Part shown: one piece after another, positions 1 through 6,990 of the stretch
Position numbering within the stretch: position 1 is the first letter of the stretch
Layout: the number at the start of each line of letters is the position of its first letter
Position numbers and translations under genes: made by a program
Notes under the pieces: generated by a model
Seen by the model: only the letters and a program-made list of their open reading frames with translations
Database searches by the model: none
Told to the model about the DNA's origin: nothing
From: Pseudoprimorskyibacter insulae
GTDB lineage: Bacteria; Pseudomonadota; Alphaproteobacteria; Rhodobacterales; Rhodobacteraceae
Reading direction: 5' to 3'
DNA: 64,000 bases
Assembly (NCBI RefSeq): GCF_900302505.1
Contig: NZ_OMOJ01000002.1
Coordinates: 372,001 to 436,000 of the forward strand

Positions 1-1041
1 CCGGTGGTCAAAAGCGACATGAGTTTTGGCGCGTCTTTGCAGGGCGGGCGGCTGGAGTATGGTCTGCGTGATCTGAAAGCGGTGTTCGCGCAGAAGCGCA
101 ATGTGGTGAATCCGCGTTTTCTGGGGATGCTGAGCGATGTGCTGCGGTTCAATGCCCAAGCCTTGGACATGGCGCGGGATGAAAGCCTGACGCTGGGCCA
201 GTTCTTGGAAAAGCTGGGAACCGGCGATTGGTTCCGCGACTACTATCTGTTGCCGCTGTCGGGGGCGATCTGGTCTACGCCGACCGAAAAGATCCTGGAC
301 TTTCCGGCTTATGCCCTGATCCGGTTTTTCGAAAACCACGCCCTGCTGAGCCACGAGGGCCAGCACCAGTGGTATACAGTCAAGGGCGGTTCGGCCGCCT
401 ATGTGTCGCGGCTAGAGGCGCAGATGCGCAGGCAGGGCGTTGTCATTCGCACCGGAACCCCGATTGCAGGGGTGCGCCGGTCACCCGGCAAGGCCGAGGT
501 GCGCGCGCATGGCGGCGACTGGCAAGCCTTTGACGAGGTGGTGTTCGCCACCCATTCCGATGACGCGCTGGCCTTGCTGAGCGATCCGACCGCGCATGAA
601 GCGCAGTCACTGGGCGCAGTTGCCTATCAGCCGAACAAGATCGTGCTGCATGCCGATGCTTCGGTCATGCCCAAGCGCAAGCGGTGCTGGTCGTCGTGGA
701 ACTACACCGAAACCGCCCGGAAAGAGATGAACGCAATCGATCTGACCTATTGGATGAATTGCCTTCAGCCCATCCCGGAAAGCGACCCGATGTTTGTGAC
801 GCTGAACAGCACCCGGCCCATTCGCGAAGACCTGATCTATGACGAATGCACCTTGCGCCACCCGGTCTTTGATCTGGGGGCGCTGGCCGCCCAGAAGAAG
901 ATGGCGGCGATGAACGGGCTGCGCCGGACGTGGTTCTGCGGCGCTTGGATGAAGAACGGCTTTCATGAGGATGGGCTATCGAGCGCGGTTGACGTGGCAC
1001 GGGCCATTCTCGACCGGCACCGCATGGCGGCGGCAGCATGA
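1..1041 (+). CDS. FAD-dependent oxidoreductase (amine-oxidase type), 5' end cut off
   Basis: The reading frame is open from the first base, so the gene starts left of the window and only the C-terminal ~346 residues are seen. The N-terminal GxGxxG dinucleotide motif is therefore missing. The visible part fits the substrate and C-terminal FAD-binding parts of the flavin amine-oxidase/phytoene-desaturase-like family: a VVFATHSDDAL segment like the FAD-contacting strand, and a C-terminal FCGAWMKNGFHEDGLSSAV segment like the terminal FAD motif. Its stop overlaps the DUF1365 start by 4 bp (ATGA), so the two are probably co-translated. In Rhodobacter sphaeroides a similar pair next to rpoE-chrR is linked to singlet-oxygen-induced modification of unsaturated fatty acids; that role here is inference. 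Confidence 0.85.
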   Translation, partial: PVVKSDMSFGASLQGGRLEYGLRDLKAVFAQKRNVVNPRFLGMLSDVLRFNAQALDMARDESLTLGQFLEKLGTGDWFRDYYLLPLSGAIWSTPTEKILDFPAYALIRFFENHALLSHEGQHQWYTVKGGSAAYVSRLEAQMRRQGVVIRTGTPIAGVRRSPGKAEVRAHGGDWQAFDEVVFATHSDDALALLSDPTAHEAQSLGAVAYQPNKIVLHADASVMPKRKRCWSSWNYTETARKEMNAIDLTYWMNCLQPIPESDPMFVTLNSTRPIREDLIYDECTLRHPVFDLGALAAQKKMAAMNGLRRTWFCGAWMKNGFHEDGLSSAVDVARAILDRHRMAAAA

Positions 1042-1787
1042 CAGGCATCGATCACATCAGCGGAACGACATGGCACGGGCGGCATGGGGATCTGTCGCAC
1101 GCGTTCCGCTATTCGGTTGACTATGTGCTGTTCGATGTAGACGCATCAGCCAAGGCACCATTCCTGTTTTCCCGCAATCGCCGCAATCTGGCATCGGTCC
1201 AAGACCGGGATCATGGCGGTGCAGTCGGGCAAGGGCGCGGCGCGGATTGGGTGCGTGAGGTGCTGGCCGAGGCAGGCATTCCCGTCGCCCGGATCGAGCT
1301 GCTGACCCAGCCGCGCCTGCTGGGCCATGTGTTTAACCCGGTTAGCTTTTGGCTGTGCTATGACGTATCGGGCGCGTTGACCTGCGTGATTGCCGAGGTG
1401 TCGAACACCTTTGGCGACCGGCATTCCTATCTGTGCCGGCGACCCGATGGCGGGGCGATTGGCCCGTCAGATCGGCTCTGCGCGGCCAAGCTGTTCCACG
1501 TCTCGCCGTTCCAGCCGATTGAGGGCGGATACGTGTTTCGCTTTGATATCAGACCCGACAAGATCGGCATCTGGATCGATTTTGACGCCTCGCACGGCGG
1601 GATGCGTGCCAACCTGACCGGAACGCGCAAACCGCTGACGAACCGATCGGTGCTGTGGTCCTTGTTGCGCCGCCCGTTTGGGTCGCGTCGGGTGCTGGCG
1701 CTGATCTACTGGCAGGCGCTGCGGCTGAAGCTGAAGGGCGCGCCCTACCGCACAAGGCCCGAGCCGCCAGCGGAAGAGATTTCATGA
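1038..1787 (+). CDS. DUF1365 family protein
   Basis: This 249-residue protein has the features I associate with DUF1365: an N-terminal RHGDLSHAFRYSVDYVLFD segment, then PRLLGHVFNPVSFWLCYD around residues 93-112, and the EVSNTFGDRHSYL segment. The biochemical function is not established. The family is repeatedly found beside FAD-dependent oxidoreductases and cyclopropane-fatty-acid-synthase-like methyltransferases, which points to membrane lipid modification. The start overlaps the upstream oxidoreductase stop (ATGA), and the DUF3833 gene follows after 28 bp, so all are likely in one transcript. No methyltransferase gene lies between them, unlike the arrangement I recall from some relatives. 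Confidence 0.88.
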   Translation: MTGIDHISGTTWHGRHGDLSHAFRYSVDYVLFDVDASAKAPFLFSRNRRNLASVQDRDHGGAVGQGRGADWVREVLAEAGIPVARIELLTQPRLLGHVFNPVSFWLCYDVSGALTCVIAEVSNTFGDRHSYLCRRPDGGAIGPSDRLCAAKLFHVSPFQPIEGGYVFRFDIRPDKIGIWIDFDASHGGMRANLTGTRKPLTNRSVLWSLLRRPFGSRRVLALIYWQALRLKLKGAPYRTRPEPPAEEIS

Positions 1788-1815
1788 AGGTGCTTTCAAG
1801 CCGAATGAGGATGGC

Positions 1816-2376
1816 ATGACATTGCTTTGGATCGCGCTTGGCGCGGGGATGATGTTGGCTGCATTTGCGGCCTTTGGGCGGTTCGCTGGCTTTCATGCGC
1901 AGCGGCCCGAGGATTACGCTAAAACCGGACAGGCCATTGACCTGCGCCGCGATCTGAGCGGGCCGATTCTATGCGAAGGGGTGATCTATGGCCCCACCGG
2001 GCGCGTGGTGTCGCGGTTCGTCGGGGATTTCCACGCACGTTGGAATGGCAATCATGGGATCATGGAAGAACGCTTTGCCTATGACAGCGGCCGAAGCCAA
2101 ACCCGCGTTTGGCAGTTGCATCTGAACGACGACGGCACCCTGCAAGCCGCCGCCGACGATCTGGTTGGGGCGGGGCAGGGCCGTCAGTCGGGCAGCGCGG
2201 CCTGTCTGAACTATCGTATCCGGCTAGAGGAAGACGCAGGCGGGCATGTGCTGAATGTGCGCGACTGGATGTATTTGGCGCCCAATGGAACCATCGTGAA
2301 CCGCAGTCAGTTTCGTAAATACGGCCTGAAGGTCGGGGAACTGGTGGCAACGATGCGACGGAAGGAAGTGGCGTGA
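1816..2376 (+). CDS. DUF3833 family protein, membrane-anchored or exported
   Basis: A 186-residue protein with one N-terminal hydrophobic stretch (about residues 2-25) followed by a beta-rich domain. The text GVIYGPTGRVVSRFVGDFH and the later DWMYLAPNGTIVNRSQF fit DUF3833, a lipocalin-like family with no proven role. The hydrophobic start suggests a membrane anchor or uncleaved signal peptide with the domain in the periplasm. It ends with a GTGA overlap into the following SDR gene (GTG start at 2373), a sign of translational coupling. Position in the oxidoreductase-DUF1365-DUF3833-SDR run suggests a shared lipid-related or envelope stress role, by inference. Confidence 0.82.
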   Translation: MTLLWIALGAGMMLAAFAAFGRFAGFHAQRPEDYAKTGQAIDLRRDLSGPILCEGVIYGPTGRVVSRFVGDFHARWNGNHGIMEERFAYDSGRSQTRVWQLHLNDDGTLQAAADDLVGAGQGRQSGSAACLNYRIRLEEDAGGHVLNVRDWMYLAPNGTIVNRSQFRKYGLKVGELVATMRRKEVA

Positions 2377-3107
2377 AAACATGGGCGGGCAAGTCCTATT
2401 GGCTGATCGGGGCGAGTGAGGGGCTGGGGGCCGCGCTGGCCCGCGTCATGAGCGCGTCGGGCGTGTCGCTGATCCTGTCGGCGCGGGGCGAAGATGGCCT
2501 TCGGGCGGTCGCGGATGGTCTGCCCGGTCCGGCCGAGGTTTCGCCCTTGGATGTGACGGATCAACAGGCGGTCACGGATGCCGCTGCCCGTATTCTGCCG
2601 CAGGTGGACGGGGTGGTGCACTTGGCCGGGGTCTATTGGCCGGTTGACGGCAAGGACTGGAACGCCGGCTACGTGACCACCATGGCGCAGGTGAACTTCC
2701 TAGGGGCGCTAAACGTCGCGGGGGCCGTGGTGCCGCATATGGTGGGCCGTGATGCCGGGCATTTCGTACTGACCGGGTCGCTTTCGGGGTTTCGCGGCTT
2801 GCCCGGTGCCATTGGCTATAGCGCGTCGAAGGCCGGGGTTATGTCACTGGCCGAAAGTCTGCATTGCGACCTGCGCGGTACAGGTGTTCAGGTGCAACTG
2901 GCCAATCCGGGCTTTATCAAGACCCGTCTGACTGACAAGAACGATTTCAAAATGCCGATGCTGATGAGCCCAGACAAGGCCGCGCGGCTGATGTTTGAAC
3001 ATATGACCACGGACAATTTCAGCCGCAGTTTTCCTGCGCCGTTTTCCTGGGTCTTCCGGCTGGGGCAATTCCTGCCCGATGGGCTGTACTACCGCATCTT
3101 CGCCTGA
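2373..3107 (+). CDS. Short-chain dehydrogenase/reductase (SDR)
   Basis: A classical 244-residue SDR. The Rossmann motif GASEGLG is at residues 13-19, an LAG motif (VVHLAGVYWP) follows, the catalytic Ser lies in TGSLSGFRG, and the YxxxK pair is YSASK near residue 150. The substrate cannot be read from the sequence. The gene uses a GTG start overlapping the DUF3833 stop and closes the four-gene run that begins at the left edge. The C-terminal FSWVFRLGQFLPDGLYYRIFA is hydrophobic and may dock on the membrane, which would suit a lipid substrate. That last point is inference. Confidence 0.9.
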   Translation: MKTWAGKSYWLIGASEGLGAALARVMSASGVSLILSARGEDGLRAVADGLPGPAEVSPLDVTDQQAVTDAAARILPQVDGVVHLAGVYWPVDGKDWNAGYVTTMAQVNFLGALNVAGAVVPHMVGRDAGHFVLTGSLSGFRGLPGAIGYSASKAGVMSLAESLHCDLRGTGVQVQLANPGFIKTRLTDKNDFKMPMLMSPDKAARLMFEHMTTDNFSRSFPAPFSWVFRLGQFLPDGLYYRIFA

Positions 3108-3185
3108 GCATGGGCACTTGCGCAGGATCAAAGACGCCACGCGCCGCCAATCGCAAAGTAAGCTGCGACTGGAAGGAGACGCGAC

Positions 3186-3515
3186 ATGAAGGATATCAGC
3201 TCTAGCAAGGTGGCCCAGATCATTCTGATGGGCCGGGAATTGCACCGCGCCGAAGGCGAAATGCGGGCGTTTATCGACGGACTGAACGAAGATGAGGCCG
3301 TCGCGCTTGTTGCGATCATGTGGATCGGGCGGGGCAGCTTTGATGCCGAGGAATGGGACGAAGCCGTCGCCACTGCCAAGCAAGAAGCCAGCACGCCAAC
3401 CGCCGATTACTTGATCGGAACGCCGCATTTGCCCGACCATCTGGAAAACGGGATGGAGGCTTTGGGCGTCGCCGTTGCCGATGCCGAAGACGACTTGATG
3501 ATGCGCGGGTCGTGA
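3186..3515 (+). CDS. DUF3775 domain protein
   Basis: A small acidic 109-residue protein matching DUF3775: SSKVAQIILMGRELH at the N-terminus, then a MWIGRGSFDAEEWDEAVATA segment, and YLIGTPHLPDHLENGMEALG toward the C-terminus. Function is unknown. The family is confined mainly to alphaproteobacteria. A good Shine-Dalgarno (GGAAGGAGA, about 8 bp upstream) supports the ATG at 3186. It stands alone: 78 bp separate it from the SDR, and its stop lies only 3 bp from the stop of the convergent dinB gene, with no room for a separate terminator. Confidence 0.85.
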   Translation: MKDISSSKVAQIILMGRELHRAEGEMRAFIDGLNEDEAVALVAIMWIGRGSFDAEEWDEAVATAKQEASTPTADYLIGTPHLPDHLENGMEALGVAVADAEDDLMMRGS

Positions 3516-3518
3516 CCC

Positions 3519-4772
3519 CTATCGCAACGACCGACCTTTGATAATGGCATCGGGGCCGAACTTGTTGCGGATCTTGTCCGCCGCGCGTTCGGCCTGACCA
3601 CGCCGCCCGGCGTTCGGGTCCAGCAGATCGCCAGTGCGGTCGGCAATACCTTCGGCCACCAGATCCGAAATGCCTGCCCCGATCAGGCGATAGGGCCCCT
3701 GATCGCCCACTTGATCGAACAGGTTCCGCGCCACGCGGTAAATCCGGTCGGCCAATTGCGTGGCGTCCCCAAGCGACTGGCGGCGGGTGATCTGGCTATG
3801 ATTGCCGCGCTTTAGTTTGAGCGTCACCACCCGCCCGGCCAGTTGTTTGGCCTTGGCCCGGTCGGCCACTTTTTCGCACATGCGCCACAGGTGGCCGTCA
3901 AGGATATCTGGGTCGCCCGTGTCTTCGAAAAACGTGGTCTCATTTGAGATAGACTTCATCGGCTCATGCGCGCTGACCCTGCGTTTGTCTTGGCCACGGG
4001 CCAGATGCCAAAGCCTGTCGCCCATGCCGCCGAACCGGGCGGTCAGGTCGGCCTTGTCCCAGCGCAGCAGGTCCTGGAAGGTGCGAATGCCCGCGCGGTC
4101 CAGCGCCTCTTGGGTGGCACCGCCTACGCCCCAGATCATCCGCACCGGCTTGGGCCGCAGAAAGGCCTGGGTTTCGGTCTGTCCGATCACAGCAAACCCG
4201 TGCGGTTTGTCGAGGTCCGAGGCGATCTTGGCCAGAAATTTGTTATGGCTCAGCCCGATAGACCCGGTCAGCCCCAGTTCACTGCGCATGCGGCGCACCA
4301 GACGGGCCAACATCACAGCGGGGGGATGGCCGTGCAAACGCGCGGTTCCGGTCAGATCCAAAAACGCCTCATCCAGTGATAGGGGTTCGACCACGGGCGT
4401 CAGCTCATCCATCATCTGCCGAATCTGGCGCGAGGCTTCGACATAGGCCTGCATCCGGGGGCGGATCACCACCGCATCGGGGCATAGCTTGAGTGCCTGA
4501 AACATAGGCATGGCCGACCGAACGCCGCGAATTCGGGCGACATAACAGGCAGTGCTGACCACCCCCCGACGCCCGCCGCCGATGATGACGGGTTTATCGG
4601 CCAGCTCGGGGTTGTCGCGCTTTTCCACGCTTGCGTAGAATGCATCGCAATCCATATGTGCGATGGACAGCGACCACAGCTCGTCATGGCTGACGACGCG
4701 GGGGCTTCGGCAGGTGGGGCAACGGGTGCCGGTTTCAAATTCGGACAGGCAGTCGCGGCAAAGGGCGGGCAT
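3519..4772 (-). CDS. dinB: DNA polymerase IV (Y family) with N-terminal zinc ribbon
   Basis: Error-prone translesion polymerase. The catalytic acidic residues are visible: MDCDAFYASVE (Asp41, Asp43) and SLDEAFLD (Asp134, Glu135). The helix-hairpin-helix and little-finger regions follow, for 417 residues in all. I start at the ATG at 4772, giving MPALCRDCL..., rather than further upstream, because the longer frame runs into the divergent Nudix gene. Before the polymerase domain sits a short C-x2-C-x9-C-x2-C ribbon (Cys5, Cys8, Cys18, Cys21), an extension absent from E. coli DinB. No QLxLF-type clamp-binding tail is evident at the C-terminus. The two divergent starts are only 40 bp apart, so the promoters must overlap. 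Confidence 0.93.
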   Translation of the reverse strand: MPALCRDCLSEFETGTRCPTCRSPRVVSHDELWSLSIAHMDCDAFYASVEKRDNPELADKPVIIGGGRRGVVSTACYVARIRGVRSAMPMFQALKLCPDAVVIRPRMQAYVEASRQIRQMMDELTPVVEPLSLDEAFLDLTGTARLHGHPPAVMLARLVRRMRSELGLTGSIGLSHNKFLAKIASDLDKPHGFAVIGQTETQAFLRPKPVRMIWGVGGATQEALDRAGIRTFQDLLRWDKADLTARFGGMGDRLWHLARGQDKRRVSAHEPMKSISNETTFFEDTGDPDILDGHLWRMCEKVADRAKAKQLAGRVVTLKLKRGNHSQITRRQSLGDATQLADRIYRVARNLFDQVGDQGPYRLIGAGISDLVAEGIADRTGDLLDPNAGRRGQAERAADKIRNKFGPDAIIKGRSLR

Positions 4773-4812
4773 GGATCGTTCCGCGTATCTTGGGCAAGGC
4801 AAGGATAAGGCG

Positions 4813-5283
4813 ATGGACGGTGCAACTCCAGCGGCAAAGCAAGGCGATTTCACCGGCGCGAAGTTAATCGTGTTCATCGGCGATCAGATCGTTGCGCTGC
4901 GCCGTGATGACACACCGGGCATTCCCTATCCCGACATGCTCGATTTTCCCGGCGGTGGCCGGGAAGACGGCGAAACGCCTGCAACCTGTGCCCTGCGTGA
5001 GGCACGGGAAGAAATCGGTTTGGCGCTGAGCGAGGATCAGATCGTTTGGTCCAATCGGCTCGACCGGGACGGGCAGATCAGTTGGTTTTTCGTCGTCCAT
5101 TTGCCCGCGGGGGCCGAGGCACGAATCGTCTTTGGCAATGAGGGGCGGGGATGGTCGTTGATGGACCCGGCCGAATTCATCGCCCGTGACGATGCCATCC
5201 CGCATTTCCGCGATCAGTTGGCGCAGTATCTGGGACATCGCGACAGAAAAAACCGGGATGAGGCAGGCTCATCCCGGCAGTGA
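4813..5283 (+). CDS. Nudix hydrolase
   Basis: A 156-residue Nudix enzyme with a complete Nudix box: G-x5-E-x7-REAREEIGL, beginning at the GGGREDGE segment. The family hydrolyses nucleoside diphosphates linked to another moiety; the exact substrate cannot be told. The ATG at 4813 is chosen because AAGGATAAGG lies just upstream. An in-frame ATG at 4771 would overlap the dinB start. It is divergent from dinB, so a role in nucleotide-pool cleaning beside a lesion-bypass polymerase is tempting but unproven. The last ten codons run through a hairpin that serves as terminator for the opposite-strand gene. Confidence 0.9.
   Translation: MDGATPAAKQGDFTGAKLIVFIGDQIVALRRDDTPGIPYPDMLDFPGGGREDGETPATCALREAREEIGLALSEDQIVWSNRLDRDGQISWFFVVHLPAGAEARIVFGNEGRGWSLMDPAEFIARDDAIPHFRDQLAQYLGHRDRKNRDEAGSSRQ
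5247..5277 (-). terminator. Rho-independent terminator for the 5322-5573 gene
   Basis: A perfect 10-bp stem (5253-5262 with 5268-5277, 5-nt loop) is followed on the minus strand by six U residues. It lies inside the 3' end of the Nudix reading frame, so the hairpin sequence doubles as coding sequence. Confidence 0.82.
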
Positions 5284-5321
5284 CGAACCCGGGACAGGAT
5301 GGGTTCGTTGCAGGCGTCAGA

Positions 5322-5573
5322 TCACATAGGTGATCCAACAGGGACAGCTGCAAAGGACGAGCAAGCGGCCTTGCGGCGGGACATAACGATATCGGTGGAT
5401 TTGCGTTGACGGCGCGCGTCTTTCAAAAGTGCGCGGATCGTCACCAAAAGCGGTGTGTTCAAAGGGGCGGTAAATTGGCAGGCGATGCGGTCGCAACGCG
5501 TGTCCGTTGAATGTGTTGCCAGCGCCTCAAACGCGCCTTGCGATGGATTGTAGGTGATTTCGCCAAGTTGCAT
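5322..5573 (-). CDS. Small conserved-looking protein of unknown function
   Basis: I do not recognise the family. The frame gives 83 residues from the ATG at 5573, beginning MQLGEITYNPSQGAFEALA, with an AAAGGTG-like ribosome binding site just upstream. The text shows an N-terminal beta-like half, a TRCDRIACQF segment with two Cys, and a basic RALLKDARRQRKS stretch. No signal peptide or membrane helix is seen. It follows pyrF on the same strand after 77 bp that contain a strong hairpin, and a clear terminator lies 45 bp downstream, so it is expressed as the last gene of a pyrF transcript or on its own. The terminator and ribosome binding site argue that it is real. Confidence 0.65.
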   Translation of the reverse strand: MQLGEITYNPSQGAFEALATHSTDTRCDRIACQFTAPLNTPLLVTIRALLKDARRQRKSTDIVMSRRKAACSSFAAVPVGSPM

Positions 5574-5613
5574 GGTGCACCTTTCGATCTCGGTTCGAAG
5601 GATGAACACCGGA

Positions 5614-5638
5614 ACAGGCGGGAAAGTTCCCCGCCTGT
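5614..5638 (-). other. Hairpin between pyrF and the downstream small gene
   Basis: A perfect 9-bp inverted repeat (5614-5622 with 5630-5638, 7-nt loop) lies 12 bp after the pyrF stop. It lacks a following U run on the minus strand, so it is more likely a processing or stability hairpin than a strong terminator. A DnaA-box match overlaps its right arm. Confidence 0.5.
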
Positions 5639-5644
5639 GGATAA
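5636..5644 (-). promoter_or_regulatory. Perfect DnaA-box match (TTATCCACA)
   Basis: The 9-mer TTATCCACA is exact on the minus strand, just downstream of pyrF and overlapping a hairpin arm. A single box cannot be distinguished from chance. No oriC-like cluster of boxes is visible. Confidence 0.25.
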
Positions 5645-5650
5645 AATCTG

Positions 5651-6340
5651 TCAGGGAAATTCGGCAATGATTGCCTTGGCTGCGGCGCGCGGGTCTGCGG
5701 CCTGCCAGATCGGGCGGCCCACGACGATGTGATCTGCGCCTGCTTCAATCGCGCTGCGCGGTGTTGCGATACGCTTTTGGTCGCCTTTGTCGGCCCCCAA
5801 GGGGCGCACGCCGGGGGTCACGATCAGCTTGCCCGCCGCCTCGGGCAGGGCGCGGATCAGCGCGGCCTCATTCGGCGATGCAATGACACCATCGGCACCG
5901 GCGTCAAAGGCGCGGCCTGCGCGTTCGACCACCAGATCGGCAATGTCGCCTTCGCGGATCAGGCTGTTGTCCAGATCCTGCCGGTCGAGCGAGGTCAGGA
6001 TGGTAACGCCAAGGATCTTCATGTCGGATTTGGCCGCGCCCTGTTTGGCGGCTTTGACCACATGCGGGTCGCCATGCACGGTCAGGAAATCAATGTCGAA
6101 CTGCGCAAGACCGCGTACCGCAGCCTCAACCGTGGCACCGATATCGAACAGCTTCATATCCAGAAAGATGCGTTTGCCGTGTTCGGCCTTCAGCTCATTC
6201 GCGAGGGCAAGGCCGCCGCCGGTCAACATGCCCAGACCGATTTTATAGAACGACACCGCGTTGCCCAGTTTCTGAGCAAGTTCCAGCCCTGCGACGGCGT
6301 GTGGCACGTCCATCGCCACGATTAGTCTGTCGTCAGACAT
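5651..6340 (-). CDS. pyrF: Orotidine 5'-phosphate decarboxylase
   Basis: Catalyses the last step of UMP synthesis, decarboxylating OMP. The 229-residue length is normal. The catalytic D-x-K-x-x-D signature is DMKLFD (Asp61, Lys63, Asp66), followed by the TVHG strand and the phosphate-binding GVRPLG and VVGRPI segments near the C-terminus. The N-terminus LIVAMDVP is the usual first strand with a substrate-binding Asp. It is a single-copy housekeeping gene here, without other pyrimidine genes next to it. The small unknown gene 5322-5573 lies downstream on the same strand. Confidence 0.97.
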   Translation of the reverse strand: MSDDRLIVAMDVPHAVAGLELAQKLGNAVSFYKIGLGMLTGGGLALANELKAEHGKRIFLDMKLFDIGATVEAAVRGLAQFDIDFLTVHGDPHVVKAAKQGAAKSDMKILGVTILTSLDRQDLDNSLIREGDIADLVVERAGRAFDAGADGVIASPNEAALIRALPEAAGKLIVTPGVRPLGADKGDQKRIATPRSAIEAGADHIVVGRPIWQAADPRAAAKAIIAEFP

Positions 6341-6411
6341 GGCAACCCCCGAATTTTGGATGAAATCGTGGCGTTGTCCCTGTTACGTGGCTTTCTGTCA
6401 ACCCTAGCCCG

Positions 6412-6663
6412 TCAGACCAGCCCTGGTGCAAAGCGGAAATCACGGTGCCCGGCGCGGAATTCCGGCATGCGGCGCAATTGCCGAACGGCATCGCGGATTA
6501 AGCTGCTGCGCATCACCTCGGTCGAACGGGCAAAGAGGTTGGCCGCCTTGCAGGCGATATGAATGGTCGAGTCTTCCGTCAGGAACGCAACAATCGCGTG
6601 GGATACCCCGATTTCGGCGTCATTGTGAGACAGGTCGCTCACCTCAATTTCCTTGATCAGCAT
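6412..6663 (-). CDS. Small conserved-looking protein of unknown function
   Basis: An 83-residue protein starting MLIKEIEVSDLSHNDAEIGV, chosen because GGAGGT lies 7 bp upstream of the ATG at 6663; the frame stays open upstream but without a second good start. Family not recognised. The sequence VSHAIVAFLTEDSTIHIACKA reads as two beta strands, and RSSLIRDAVRQLRRMPEFRAG as an amphipathic basic helix. There are no membrane segments. It is cytoplasmic by appearance. Its promoter must lie in the 6664-6875 region shared with clpB, where an inverted repeat is present, so it could be stress-regulated; that is speculation. Confidence 0.7.
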   Translation of the reverse strand: MLIKEIEVSDLSHNDAEIGVSHAIVAFLTEDSTIHIACKAANLFARSTEVMRSSLIRDAVRQLRRMPEFRAGHRDFRFAPGLV

Positions 6664-6784
6664 AGACGCACCTCCTGCCAGAACTCGTAGGTCTTCGGTG
6701 TTAACCAGCGATGAAGGCGCAAATTTGAATGATCTTGCCCGGAAATATGGCCTTGGACATTTTATGGTGTTTAAAGCTTCGGGA

Positions 6785-6816
6785 ATTCGGCACATCACGC
6801 GTGATTGTTTCCGAAT
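6785..6816. promoter_or_regulatory. Nested inverted repeats in the clpB upstream region
   Basis: An exact 12-bp palindrome (ATCACGCGTGAT, 6794-6805) is flanked by ATTCGG (6785-6790) and its complement CCGAAT (6811-6816). This gap, 6664-6990, is the longest gene-free stretch of the window. It otherwise holds AT-rich promoter-like DNA and the RpoH promoter of clpB. A protein-binding site for the 6663 gene or clpB is plausible. Confidence 0.35.
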
Positions 6817-6875
6817 CCGCACAATTGTTACGTGTGCGACACATTCAAAAAATCATTCAAATTAACCCTAAACAT

Positions 6876-6904
6876 CTTGAAAGGGGGGTGTTTGCCGCCC
6901 ATCT
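6876..6904 (+). promoter_or_regulatory. RpoH (sigma-32 type) heat-shock promoter of clpB
   Basis: CTTGAAA at 6876-6882 matches the sigma-32 -35 consensus exactly, and GCCCATCT at 6897-6904 differs from CCCCATNT at one base, with a 14-bp spacer. It lies about 87 bp before the clpB start. Confidence 0.75.
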
Positions 6905-6990
6905 TTTGACCGAGGCCCGACACCGGGGCGTGCCGCAAAGCGGGCGCCGCCAAATTGTACAATCGGGCGCTTTATGGAAGGAGATACACC

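Noticed and set aside
4773-4877. N-terminal extension of DinB beyond Met at 4772
   Set aside because: It would run through the start of the Nudix gene, has no ribosome site and gives no conserved sequence.
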